Shown here in pieces: positions 1 through 7,411 of a stretch of DNA of 64,000 nucleotides. Each line of letters begins with the position of its first letter. Within the stretch, counting starts at the first letter, position 1. Made by a program: the position numbers and the translations under genes. This DNA comes from Myxococcales bacterium. Its GTDB lineage: Bacteria; Myxococcota_A; Polyangia; Polyangiales; Polyangiaceae. The notes under the pieces are model-generated. The model was not told the origin of the DNA and did not search any database. It saw only the letters and a list, made by a program, of their open reading frames with translations. The stretch spans positions 50,186-114,185 of the forward strand of contig JAEUKE010000226.1 of assembly GCA_016794345.1 (NCBI GenBank), in the 5' to 3' direction.

Positions 1-2
1 TC

Positions 3-95
3 GACTGCCCCCAGCGAGCGTTCCCGCCGCTTTTGCACCCGCTCCGGATCCAGGAGAACGTGCGCGGCGTGTCGTTCTATTCACCCGTCGGTTGA
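3..95 (+). CDS. C-terminal end of an unidentified protein (5' end outside window)
   Basis: An open frame enters from the left edge and stops at TGA 93-95. It gives about 30 residues ending in VRGVSFYSPVG. The mix of aromatic and small residues looks like a real protein tail, but it is too short to name. About 100 bases of AT-richer DNA follow, consistent with a gene end and the start of a new transcription unit. It could be a chance open frame in GC-rich DNA. Confidence 0.35.
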   Translation, partial: DCPQRAFPPLLHPLRIQENVRGVSFYSPVG

Positions 96-128
96 GCCGC
101 GCAATCGGCGCGCCCGGGTTCCAGTATT

Positions 129-142
129 TGTAGAAAACTACA
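129..142. promoter_or_regulatory. Inverted repeat in AT-rich upstream region
   Basis: TGTAG-AAAA-CTACA is a perfect 5-bp inverted repeat in the only clearly AT-rich stretch nearby (about 121-180), just upstream of the small lipoprotein gene. The position suits an operator or promoter element. No convincing -35/-10 pair could be assigned. Confidence 0.35.
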
Positions 143-192
143 TGTATTAGAATGTCTTACACAACGAACGTGCCCTGTTGTATAGGTGCTTC

Positions 193-516
193 ATGTTCCG
201 CACGGCGCTGCTTCTGGGGTTGGGGTTCGCTTGCTTCGGCTGCTCGACGTTGCCGTCGCGCTACGAGACGGCCGATGACGAAGAGGCAGGTCTGATCGAC
301 GTGACCGAGTACGTCGGCAACACGGACGCGCCGCGGGAAGCGGGCGCGGCGCCCGGGCAGGAGGTCGCGTGGGAGGACAACGGGCGACCCATCCGTGAGC
401 TCACGCCCGCGCCCCGGCCGCGCGAGATGAAGCTGCCCTCGAACGACATGAAGAAGAAGAGCCAGGCGGTCGCGGCGCCGGATCCGAACGCCAAGAAGGC
501 CGCGCCGAAGAAGTAA
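193..516 (+). CDS. Small putative lipoprotein
   Basis: 107 residues from ATG 193; an in-frame TTG at 178 is a less likely start. The N-terminus is a short charged and hydrophobic signal (MFRTALLLGLGFACFG) followed by Cys at about residue 15, a weak lipobox. The rest is hydrophilic, rich in Pro, Glu and Lys, and ends in a run of Lys and Ala. No family is recognised. It is followed by a good intrinsic terminator at 544-575, so it is probably its own transcription unit. Coding is likely from composition and signal; the function is unknown. Confidence 0.6.
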   Translation: MFRTALLLGLGFACFGCSTLPSRYETADDEEAGLIDVTEYVGNTDAPREAGAAPGQEVAWEDNGRPIRELTPAPRPREMKLPSNDMKKKSQAVAAPDPNAKKAAPKK

Positions 517-543
517 CGGAAGCGCTGCGGGCGAAGCGGCTTG

Positions 544-575
544 GCGAGCGGGGGCGACCTCGCTCGCTCCTTTTT
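544..575 (+). terminator. Intrinsic terminator after the small lipoprotein
   Basis: A 7-bp GC stem (GCGAGCG at 544-550 with CGCTCGC at 561-567) is followed by TCCTTTTT. It lies 28 bases after the lipoprotein stop and ahead of the kinase start at 634. Confidence 0.7.
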
Positions 576-633
576 GTCGGGCCGTTCGACGCAAAAGCCG
601 TGGTTTTTGCGTATCCTCACCCGGAAGCCAAGC

Positions 634-2403
634 ATGCGGTGTGAGTCCTGCAAAGAGCTGCTCGACTTCGGGGACGCGAAGTTCTGCCCCGCGTGCGGCG
701 CGTCCGTGGCGTCCCCGCCCGACCCGCTGATCGGACAGATCGTCGCGGGCCGCTACCGGATCACGCACCTCGTCGCCGAAGGCGGGATGGGACGCGTCTA
801 CGCGGCGGAGCAGCCGATGGGCGCGGCGAGCCGCAAGGTCGCCATCAAGGTCCTGCTCTCGGAGTATTCGGGCCGCGATCAGGACATGCAGCGCTTCCTC
901 CGGGAGTGCAGCACCGTGGCGGAGCTCGAGCACCCGAACACGATCAAGTTCTACGACTACGGCGAGACCCCGGGCGGGGACCTGTTCATCGCCATGGAGT
1001 TCCTGAACGGCAAGTCGCTGGCTCAGCTCCTCCGGGACGGACCGCTGGCCCCCGAGCGGGTCGACCTCATCGTGGGCCAGATCTGTGGGTCGCTCCAGGA
1101 GGCGCACGACCGCGGCATCGTGCACCGCGACCTCAAACCTGACAATGTCGTCATCACTTCGCCCGGTGGCGCGCCGGACTTCGTGAAGGTCCTCGATTTC
1201 GGGATCGCCAAGCGGGTCGGCGGTCGCGACCCGAAGCTCACCCCGCTCGGCGTCGTCCTCGGAAGCCCGCCGTACATGAGCCCGGAGCAGTTCACGCTCC
1301 AGGAGGTGGACCCGCGCAGCGACATCTACTCGCTCGGGGTCGTCGCATACCAGATGCTCACCGGCAGGTTGCCGTTCGAGGCCAGCGACCCGCTCGAGTG
1401 GGCAGCGCTCCACATGAGCGCGCTGCCCGATCCCATCGTCGATTCTTCCATCCCCCCGCAGATGAAGAGCGCGATCATGCGGGCGCTCTCCAAGGAGCCG
1501 TCGGGGCGCCAGGAGAGCATGCGGCAGTTCTTCGGCGAGCTCACGCTCGGCTCGGGCTCGATGCCCCCGGGGCGCGCGTCGTCGGTCGTGCCCATCCCGG
1601 CGCACAACCTCGGCACCGGAGGACAGCCGTTCGAGCGATCGTCGGGTGGGCTCTCGACGTCCGAGCGACCGCTGCCACCCCCGCCGCGTGCGCCGCAGGC
1701 GCTCGGCACGTTCTCCGGCGACGATCAGCCGACCGCGGTGAGGCGGCCGGAGGACGCGTCGGCGCCGCTCCCGCTCGTCGTCCAGCGGCACTCGTCGAGC
1801 CCCGAGATCGCCTTCCACGAGGTCTCGGGCTCCGACCTGCCTTACACACGCGAGTCGCAGCCCGTCCGCGGCAGCCAGGGGACCATCGTCATCGACAGGG
1901 CCGCTCGCGCGGCGGCGGCGGCGCGTCCGCGCCTCACCATGCCCGACCTGTTGCCGCCGACGGTGCGCGATCCGCAGGTCCTCTCGCCGTCTTCGAGCCG
2001 CGCGCGCACCATCTGGCTCTTCGCAGCCGCCCTCGTCATCGTCGGGAGCGTCATCGGCTTCGTCGTCTGGTCCTTCGTCCTCCGCCCCGAGCCGCCGAAG
2101 GCGAGGCGAGAGAAGCCCGCGACGGCGACGGCGCGCCAAGGGGTGGATGCGCCCCCGACGCCGATCGACATGCCCCAGGCTCCGCCGATGCAGCCACACG
2201 ACACGCCCAGCGCGACGTCGGGCGAAGCCGCGCCGACGCCTACCGCCGCGCCCTCTTCGGAGAAGCTGTCGCCTTGCCAGACGGCAATCTTCGCCGCCGT
2301 CCAGGGGCGCTGCGAGGTCGCGAGACGTGCCTACTCGCGCTGTGCCGAAGACAGCGCCTACCGACCCTCCGCGACCCGGGCTCTCGACGGATTGTGTCCA
2401 TGA
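634..2403 (+). CDS. Membrane Ser/Thr protein kinase with N-terminal zinc ribbon
   Basis: 589 residues from ATG 634. An upstream in-frame ATG-like start at 541 would run through the terminator, so it was not chosen. Residues 1-25 are a zinc ribbon with paired Cys (CESC and CPAC). A complete Hanks-type kinase domain follows from about residue 39: Gly loop EGGMGRVY, VAIKVL lysine, HRDLKPDN catalytic loop near 164, DFGIAK near 186, and SPPYMSPEQ. A Pro/Ser-rich linker leads to one membrane helix at about 459-482 and a Cys-containing tail. The kinase is therefore probably cytoplasmic and the tail periplasmic, with the tail as likely sensor. Such kinases are abundant in myxobacteria. It converges on the DCC gene with a 9-base gap. 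Substrate unknown. Confidence 0.93.
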   Translation: MRCESCKELLDFGDAKFCPACGASVASPPDPLIGQIVAGRYRITHLVAEGGMGRVYAAEQPMGAASRKVAIKVLLSEYSGRDQDMQRFLRECSTVAELEHPNTIKFYDYGETPGGDLFIAMEFLNGKSLAQLLRDGPLAPERVDLIVGQICGSLQEAHDRGIVHRDLKPDNVVITSPGGAPDFVKVLDFGIAKRVGGRDPKLTPLGVVLGSPPYMSPEQFTLQEVDPRSDIYSLGVVAYQMLTGRLPFEASDPLEWAALHMSALPDPIVDSSIPPQMKSAIMRALSKEPSGRQESMRQFFGELTLGSGSMPPGRASSVVPIPAHNLGTGGQPFERSSGGLSTSERPLPPPPRAPQALGTFSGDDQPTAVRRPEDASAPLPLVVQRHSSSPEIAFHEVSGSDLPYTRESQPVRGSQGTIVIDRAARAAAAARPRLTMPDLLPPTVRDPQVLSPSSSRARTIWLFAAALVIVGSVIGFVVWSFVLRPEPPKARREKPATATARQGVDAPPTPIDMPQAPPMQPHDTPSATSGEAAPTPTAAPSSEKLSPCQTAIFAAVQGRCEVARRAYSRCAEDSAYRPSATRALDGLCP

Positions 2404-2412
2404 GTTCGGGGC

Positions 2413-2784
2413 TCAGCTCGGGGTCACGCAGGTCTCGCTCGTGCAACGGCCGGTGAGGCGAAGCCGGTTCTTCGCGAACCAGCCGTAGGCTGCGTCGAGC
2501 AGGTGCGACACCCCCGGGAGACGGGTCAATGCCACGAGCGGCCCGAACCCAACCGCGGCGTAGAGCTGCCGGAACACCTCGACACCCTCGACGAGCTCGC
2601 CGGTGGGCAGCCGCCCGTGGATGCGAGCCATCAGGGTCGCGTGATCCACGCCGAGCGGGGCAGCGTCGAACCCGCTGGCCGCGATGTCCGTGAAGCGGAT
2701 GCGTCCGCGACGGTCGAGGCGGCGGAGCATGCGGATCTCGCGGACGCAGAGTGGGCATTCGCCGTCGAAGAAGACCTCGAACAT
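2413..2784 (-). CDS. DCC-family (DUF393) thiol-oxidoreductase-like protein
   Basis: 123 residues from ATG 2784. The start MFEVFFDGECPLC carries the family signature DGxCxxC, a thioredoxin-like pair of Cys, followed by the conserved RLDRRGRIRF stretch. These are small cytoplasmic proteins of unproven redox function. The gene starts 2 bases after the ribA stop, so the two are almost certainly co-transcribed. DCC proteins are recurrent members of LitR/CarH light-induced gene sets in proteobacteria, which fits the litR gene on the other side of ribA. Upstream ATG 2841 lies inside ribA and lacks support. Confidence 0.85.
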   Translation of the reverse strand: MFEVFFDGECPLCVREIRMLRRLDRRGRIRFTDIAASGFDAAPLGVDHATLMARIHGRLPTGELVEGVEVFRQLYAAVGFGPLVALTRLPGVSHLLDAAYGWFAKNRLRLTGRCTSETCVTPS

Positions 2785-2786
2785 GG

Positions 2787-3461
2787 TCAGCCTCCGGTCC
2801 CCCGGACATCGAGCGCGCCCACGTCGATGTAGTGGCCGCATTTCTTGGCCTTGGTCTCGAGGTAGCTGCGTGCGTGGTCCGTGATCCCGACGACGTGTGC
2901 GACCCGGCTCGCCACGCGGATCCCATGGCGCTCGAGCTGCGCGACCTTGTCGGGGTTGTTGGTCATGAGATCGATGCTCCGGACCCCGAGCGTGCGGAGC
3001 ATCGCGGCGGCGATGCCGTAGTCGCGCTCGTCGTCGGCGAAGCCGAGAGCCCGGTTCGCGTCGACGGTGTCGAGCCCCTCCTCCTGCAGCTTGTAGGCGC
3101 GGATCTTGTTCGCGAGGCCGATTCCGCGACCCTCTTGGCGGAGGTAGAGGATGATCCCACGCGGGGCGCTTTGCACCTCCCTCATGCTTCGGTTGAGCTG
3201 CGGGCCGCAGTCACAACGGAGCGAGCCGAAGACGTCGCCCGTCAGGCACTCCGAGTGCAGCCGCGTGACCACGCCGTCGGCGCCAAAGACGTCCCCGTGG
3301 ACGAGCGCGGCGTGCTCCTTCTCGCTCCCGTCGGCCGAGAAGACGTGGATGTCGAATTCGCCAAACTCGGTCGGGAGCTTCGCCACCGAACGAAGCTCCA
3401 CCCGGCTCTGCTTCGTGGCGGGGCGGAAGGGCTCGAGGGCGGAGGGAAGATGGGCCTGCAT
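2787..3461 (-). CDS. ribA: GTP cyclohydrolase II (riboflavin synthesis)
   Basis: 224 residues from ATG 3461. RibA opens the imidazole ring of GTP, the first step of riboflavin synthesis. The zinc-site segment CLTGDVFGSLRCDCGPQL and the catalytic and GTP-binding segment LRQEGRGIGLANKIRAYKLQ are intact. There is no RibB (DHBP synthase) domain. A longer start at 3503 lies inside the palindrome at 3485-3504 and adds residues foreign to the family. The gene is divergent from litR and followed at 2 bases by the DCC gene. This suggests light-induced flavin supply; it is probably not the only ribA of the cell, since the other rib genes are absent here. Confidence 0.93.
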   Translation of the reverse strand: MQAHLPSALEPFRPATKQSRVELRSVAKLPTEFGEFDIHVFSADGSEKEHAALVHGDVFGADGVVTRLHSECLTGDVFGSLRCDCGPQLNRSMREVQSAPRGIILYLRQEGRGIGLANKIRAYKLQEEGLDTVDANRALGFADDERDYGIAAAMLRTLGVRSIDLMTNNPDKVAQLERHGIRVASRVAHVVGITDHARSYLETKAKKCGHYIDVGALDVRGTGG

Positions 3462-3484
3462 GTCGCTAACGTCTAAGCCTTGTT

Positions 3485-3504
3485 CATGCCATGTCAATGG
3501 CATG
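3485..3504. promoter_or_regulatory. Perfect palindrome between divergent ribA and litR (candidate operator)
   Basis: CATGCCAT-GTCA-ATGGCATG is an 8-bp perfect inverted repeat with a 4-base spacer. It sits 24 bases upstream of the ribA start and about 50 bases upstream of the preferred litR start. A site bound by LitR itself is the obvious inference; it is not a published consensus I recognise. Confidence 0.5.
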
Positions 3505-3521
3505 TCCAGCCAAGCGGGCGG

Positions 3522-3551
3522 TTGACAAGGATTTGTCCAAGTCGCAAGATT
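3522..3551 (+). promoter_or_regulatory. Possible litR promoter
   Basis: TTGACA at 3522-3527 matches a sigma-70 -35 box. AAGATT at 3546-3551 is a weak -10 at 18-bp spacing. Transcription from it would begin at or near the GTG start 3557, implying a leaderless or nearly leaderless message. TTGACAAGGATTTGTCCAA is also a near-palindrome. Confidence 0.35.
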
Positions 3552-3556
3552 GCCCC

Positions 3557-4543
3557 GTGGCCAAGCCCTCCGGCACAGTGGTGGAGCCCCTCGAGGGCTT
3601 CTCGATTCGCGCCGTCGCTCGCATGGCGGCCATCGAGCCGGACACGCTGAGGATGTGGGAACGTCGCTACGGCTTCCCCAAGCCGCGCCGCACCGCGGGA
3701 GGCGCTCGCGTCTACTCCCCCGACGACGTCGACGTCCTCCGGCTCATCGCTCGAGCGCAGAAAGAGGGGTTCCGCGCGGGCGAGGTCGTGGGGAGGACGC
3801 GTGCCGAGCTCGTCTCGTTGCTCGAGGCGGCGGGCGCCGCCTTGCGGGAGAACGTCGCCGGCCCGCCCGCGCCCCCGCGCGCCCAGGACGATCTGGTCGA
3901 GCGCTTGCTCCACGCGCTCGGACGGTCGGAGGCGAGCACCGTGCGCAAGGAGCTCCGCAAGGCCGCGCTGCACATGGGACCCAAGGTCTTCGTCACCGAT
4001 CTGGCGGCGCCGCTGCTCGCTCGGCTAGGGGAGCTGTGGGAGGCGAAGGTGCTCGACATCCACCACGAGCACCTCATGACGAAGCTTCTCTCGACTCAGC
4101 TGCGCATCCTCCTCGCCGCCTCGGAGGACCTTGGAGCTGACAGAACCGTTCTCTTAGCCGCGCCGTCGTCGGAGCAGCACGAGCTCGGCCTCGAGATGAT
4201 CGCGGTGTATCTGGCGTTTCACCAGGTGGAGCCCCGTTTCCTCGGCGTGGACTCGCCTGCGGCCCAGATCGTGGAAGCGGCAAGGTCGCTCCGGGTGGAC
4301 GCGGTGGGCATGACGATCTCGGAGGCGGTCGACATGCCGCGCGTGAAGGCCGAGGTCGAGCGCGTCGCGCGAGGTCTCGGCGCGGATCGCCCGCTCTGGC
4401 TCGGGGGCGCCGGAGCTCGGCGGCTGGACCTGCGGGGGCCGAACATCCGGTGCGTCGACAGCTGGGCCGAGCTGGACCGCGTCATCCGGGACCTCCGCGA
4501 TGGCGATCGGCCGCCGGCGCGCAGCGCCTCGCGTTCGATCTGA
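3557..4543 (+). CDS. litR: B12-dependent photoreceptor transcription regulator, LitR/CarH family
   Basis: 328 residues from GTG 3557; the 3491 start would lie in the palindrome. The N-terminal MerR-type DNA-binding domain includes IEPDTLRMWERRYGFPKPRR. A helical-bundle domain follows, with the light-sensor signature Wx9EH (W in LGELWEAK, then EH in HHEHLM). The C-terminal cobalamin-binding Rossmann domain has the ligand His in SSEQHELGLEMI. In this family adenosylcobalamin binding in the dark makes a repressing tetramer that light breaks up. All key residues are present, so light sensing is likely. It is divergent from ribA-DCC, a typical light-induced set. I keep the name litR/carH as a family-level call. 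Confidence 0.9.
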   Translation: MAKPSGTVVEPLEGFSIRAVARMAAIEPDTLRMWERRYGFPKPRRTAGGARVYSPDDVDVLRLIARAQKEGFRAGEVVGRTRAELVSLLEAAGAALRENVAGPPAPPRAQDDLVERLLHALGRSEASTVRKELRKAALHMGPKVFVTDLAAPLLARLGELWEAKVLDIHHEHLMTKLLSTQLRILLAASEDLGADRTVLLAAPSSEQHELGLEMIAVYLAFHQVEPRFLGVDSPAAQIVEAARSLRVDAVGMTISEAVDMPRVKAEVERVARGLGADRPLWLGGAGARRLDLRGPNIRCVDSWAELDRVIRDLRDGDRPPARSASRSI

Positions 4544-4605
4544 GCGGCTCGTCGGCTCGACGAATCCTGGACGGAGCGCCATCGACCCGAGTCGCGCCCG
4601 GGGGC

Positions 4606-5667
4606 TCAGATGACGTAGTCGTCGGCGAACACGGCCGCTTCCCCCAGCGAGACCATGACGCGCTCGCCTTCGCGCAGGGCGAGCGGCTGCGCTTCGTCCT
4701 TCGAGATCTCCGCGACCAGCAGCTGCCCATCCTCGAGCTCCAGATCGACTCGAACGAGCCAGCCCACGCGAGTGACCCGCCGGATCGTGGCCGTCGGCGG
4801 ACCGTGAGAGCCGCGGGCATCCGCTCGGCCCAGGATGCGAACCGCGTGGTGGCGCACGAACGCGCGGACGTCCGCGCCCTCCCGTTCCTCCGCGGCGAGC
4901 GGGACGTCGAGCGACCCGAGCGCGGCGCGGCCGTCCCGGGCGACTCCGACGAGGACGTTGGACGAGCCCATGAAGCTCGCGACGAACGGGGTGGCCGGAG
5001 CATCGTAGACGTCCGCGGGGGAGCCGATCTGCTCGACGCGCCCCCCGTTGATGATGACAACTCGGTCAGCGAGCTCCATCGCCTCCTCCTGGTCGTGGGT
5101 CACGAAGAGGCACGTCATGCCCTGCTCGCGTTGGAGGCGACGAAGCCAGCGACGCAGCTCGAGCCGGACCTTCGCGTCCAGCGCCCCGAAGGGCTCGTCG
5201 AGCAACATGACGCGGGGGCGGGGGGCCAGCGCTCGGGCCAGCGCGACGCGCTGCCGCTGGCCGCCGGAGAGCTGTGAGGGGAAGCGGGCCTGGAACCCCT
5301 GCAGCTGGACGAGATCGAGCAGCTCTTCCACGCGGCGGTCGACCTCGGCCGGCGGGGTCTTGCGGACCTCGAGCCCGAACGCGATGTTGTCGCGCACTGT
5401 CATGTGACGAAAGAGCGCGTAGTGCTGGAACACGAAGCCGAGGGCGCGCTCCTGGACGCGGGAGGAGGTGACCTCCGCCCCGCTCACGTGCACGCGCCCG
5501 GCGTCGGGGAAATCGAGCCCGGCGATCAGGCGCAAGACGGTGCTCTTGCCGCCGCCGCTCGGTCCGAGCAGCGCCACGAACTCGCGGTCCTCGACCGTGA
5601 ACGAGACGTCGTCCACGACGCGGTGGCCGCCGAAGTGTTTGACCAGACCTTCGACCCGGATGGTCAT
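4606..5667 (-). CDS. cysA: Sulfate/thiosulfate ABC transporter ATP-binding protein
   Basis: 353 residues, standard for CysA. Visible motifs: Walker A GPSGGGKST, Q-loop FVFQHYALF, signature LSGGQRQRVALARAL, Walker B VMLLDEPFGALD and the switch His in VTHDQEEAMELAD. The C-terminal third is the TOBE-type regulatory region. It hydrolyses ATP at the inner membrane to drive sulfate uptake through CysT and CysW. Its ATG overlaps the cysW stop as ATGA, so it is translationally coupled as the last gene of the operon. Substrate is assigned from the neighbouring sulfate-type binding protein. Confidence 0.95.
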   Translation of the reverse strand: MTIRVEGLVKHFGGHRVVDDVSFTVEDREFVALLGPSGGGKSTVLRLIAGLDFPDAGRVHVSGAEVTSSRVQERALGFVFQHYALFRHMTVRDNIAFGLEVRKTPPAEVDRRVEELLDLVQLQGFQARFPSQLSGGQRQRVALARALAPRPRVMLLDEPFGALDAKVRLELRRWLRRLQREQGMTCLFVTHDQEEAMELADRVVIINGGRVEQIGSPADVYDAPATPFVASFMGSSNVLVGVARDGRAALGSLDVPLAAEEREGADVRAFVRHHAVRILGRADARGSHGPPTATIRRVTRVGWLVRVDLELEDGQLLVAEISKDEAQPLALREGERVMVSLGEAAVFADDYVI

Positions 5668-6575
5668 GACTCACCCCCGCTCTGCGCCGGAGCCTGGTGC
5701 GGCGCATCGGCCGCCGAGCGGGCCTCGACGACACGCTTGACGACCAGCGACACGGCCGCGAAGACGAGGAGGAGCGTCGCGATCGCAAACGCCTCGGCGA
5801 ACCGCTGGTCGTCGTAGGTCGCCTCGATGTGCAGCGGGAGCGTGTTCGTCTCGCCGCGGATGTGCCCGCTCACGACCGAGACGGCCCCGAACTCGCCGAG
5901 CGAGCGAGCCGTCGCCAGCACGAGGCCGTGGATGAGGCCCCACTTGGCCTTCGGCAGGGTGACGCGGACGAAGGTCGTCAAGCCGCTCGCGCCGAGCACG
6001 AGCGCGGCGAGCTCCTCGTCCGTCCCTTGCGCGGCGAAGAGCGGGATGAGCTCGCGCGCGACGTACGGGAAGGTCACGAACACCGTCGCGATGACGACGG
6101 CGGCGGGCGAGAACAGGACGCGGATGTCATGATCTGCGAGGAAGGGCCCAAGCCAGCCGTGCGCGCCGAAGAGCAAGACGAAGAGCATGCCCGCGATCAC
6201 CGGCGAGACGGCGAAGGGGAGATCGATGAGCGTGACGACCAGCCCCTTGCCCGGAAAATCGAAGCGCGTGACCGCCCACGCGGCCGCGAGCCCGAAGGCT
6301 GCGTTGAGCGGGACCGCGACGGCCGTGGCGAGCAAGGTCAGCCGCAGGGCGGCCAACGTGTCCGGCGCGGTGATGGCCCGGAAGAACGTGGGGAGGCCCT
6401 CGCGAAACGCCTCCAAGACGACCACCAACACGGGCAAGCCCAGGAAGAGGAGCAGGAACGACGTCGCGGCGCCGATGAGCACCGCGCGAACCCAACGCGG
6501 CTCGCTCGCGGCCTTCGGCCCGCTCGCCGCGGCGACGGGGAGCGCCTTGTGGAGGGTCGGCGCCGCGGCGCTCAC
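5664..6575 (-). CDS. cysW: Sulfate ABC transporter permease CysW
   Basis: 303 residues from GTG 6575, which overlaps the cysT stop as GTGA. Six hydrophobic helices are visible, beginning at AVLIGAATSFLLLFLGLPVLVVV. The coupling loop motif is ELAALVLGASGLTTFVRVTLPKAKWG, and ARSLGEFGAVSVVSGHIRGETNTLPLHIE is typical of CysW. It forms the membrane channel with CysT. Confidence 0.95.
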   Translation of the reverse strand: MSAAAPTLHKALPVAAASGPKAASEPRWVRAVLIGAATSFLLLFLGLPVLVVVLEAFREGLPTFFRAITAPDTLAALRLTLLATAVAVPLNAAFGLAAAWAVTRFDFPGKGLVVTLIDLPFAVSPVIAGMLFVLLFGAHGWLGPFLADHDIRVLFSPAAVVIATVFVTFPYVARELIPLFAAQGTDEELAALVLGASGLTTFVRVTLPKAKWGLIHGLVLATARSLGEFGAVSVVSGHIRGETNTLPLHIEATYDDQRFAEAFAIATLLLVFAAVSLVVKRVVEARSAADAPHQAPAQSGGES

Positions 6576-7411
6576 GTCGCGTCTCCGAGGCCGCGTCGGC
6601 GGAAGAACGTCTCGACGCGACCGAGCGCGAAGAGCAGCACGAACGAGAGCCCCAGCATGACGACCGCGATCGCGGTCGCGCCGTCGTAGTCGTACTCCTC
6701 GAGGCGAGCCATGATGAGGAACGGCACGACCTCCGTCCTGCGCGGGAGGTTGCCGGAGATGAAGACGACCGACCCGTACTCGCCGAGCGCCCGGGCAAAC
6801 GCCAGCGAGAAGCCGGTGATGGTGGCGGGCAAGACAGCGGGGAGGATGACACGCCGGAAGGCGACCAGGCGGCTCGCGCCCAGCGTCGCGGCGGCCTCCT
6901 CTTGCTCGCGCTCGAAATCGGCGAGCACGGGCCCCACGGTGCGGATCACGAACGGGAGGGAGACGAAGGTGAGCGCGATGACGACGCCGAGCGGGCTGAA
7001 CGCGGCGCGCACGCCCGCGGCCTCGAACAAGCGGCCCAGCCACCCGTTTGGCGTGTAGAGCGCCGTCAGCGCGATGCCGGCGACCGCCGTGGGCAGCGCG
7101 AAGGGCAGATCCACGACGGCGTCGAGCACCGACTTGCCGAAGAACTCGTACCGAACGAGGACCCACGCGACCAGGACGCCGAAGACCGTGTTGACCAGGG
7201 CGGCGATGAACGACGCGCCCACCGTGAGCGCGAAGGCGTGGAGGGCACGGGGCGTCGTCACGAGCTCGACGAACCGACCCGGCGAGATCGACGACGCGCG
7301 GAGGAGCAAGGCCGCGAACGGGATGAGCACCACGAGCGAGAGGTACGTGAGGGTGATGCCCGTGGAGAGCCCTCGTCCGGGCAACACGCTGCGCGCCCTG
7401 CGTCGGTTCAC
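6572..7411 (-). CDS. cysT: Sulfate ABC transporter permease CysT
   Basis: 279 residues from GTG 7411, which overlaps the stop of the binding-protein gene as GTGA. It has the usual permease helices and the EAA-loop EEAAATLGASRLVAFRRVILPAVLP. The segment LGEYGSVVFISGNLPRRTEVVPFLI is diagnostic for CysT (CysU). It pairs with CysW in the inner membrane. The tight overlaps on both sides give equal translation of the transporter parts. Confidence 0.95.
   Translation of the reverse strand: MNRRRARSVLPGRGLSTGITLTYLSLVVLIPFAALLLRASSISPGRFVELVTTPRALHAFALTVGASFIAALVNTVFGVLVAWVLVRYEFFGKSVLDAVVDLPFALPTAVAGIALTALYTPNGWLGRLFEAAGVRAAFSPLGVVIALTFVSLPFVIRTVGPVLADFEREQEEAAATLGASRLVAFRRVILPAVLPATITGFSLAFARALGEYGSVVFISGNLPRRTEVVPFLIMARLEEYDYDGATAIAVVMLGLSFVLLFALGRVETFFRRRGLGDAT

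Noticed and set aside
541..633. Upstream extension of the kinase gene to 541
   Set aside because: It would include the hairpin and T-run of the preceding terminator; ATG 634 starts directly at the zinc ribbon.
157..2199. 680-codon minus-strand open frame opposite the first kinase
   Set aside because: Arg-rich composition without domains; the plus strand has all kinase motifs.
3491..3556. Upstream start for litR at 3491
   Set aside because: It lies inside the palindrome and adds 22 residues outside the MerR fold. GTG 3557 is preferred, though not proven.
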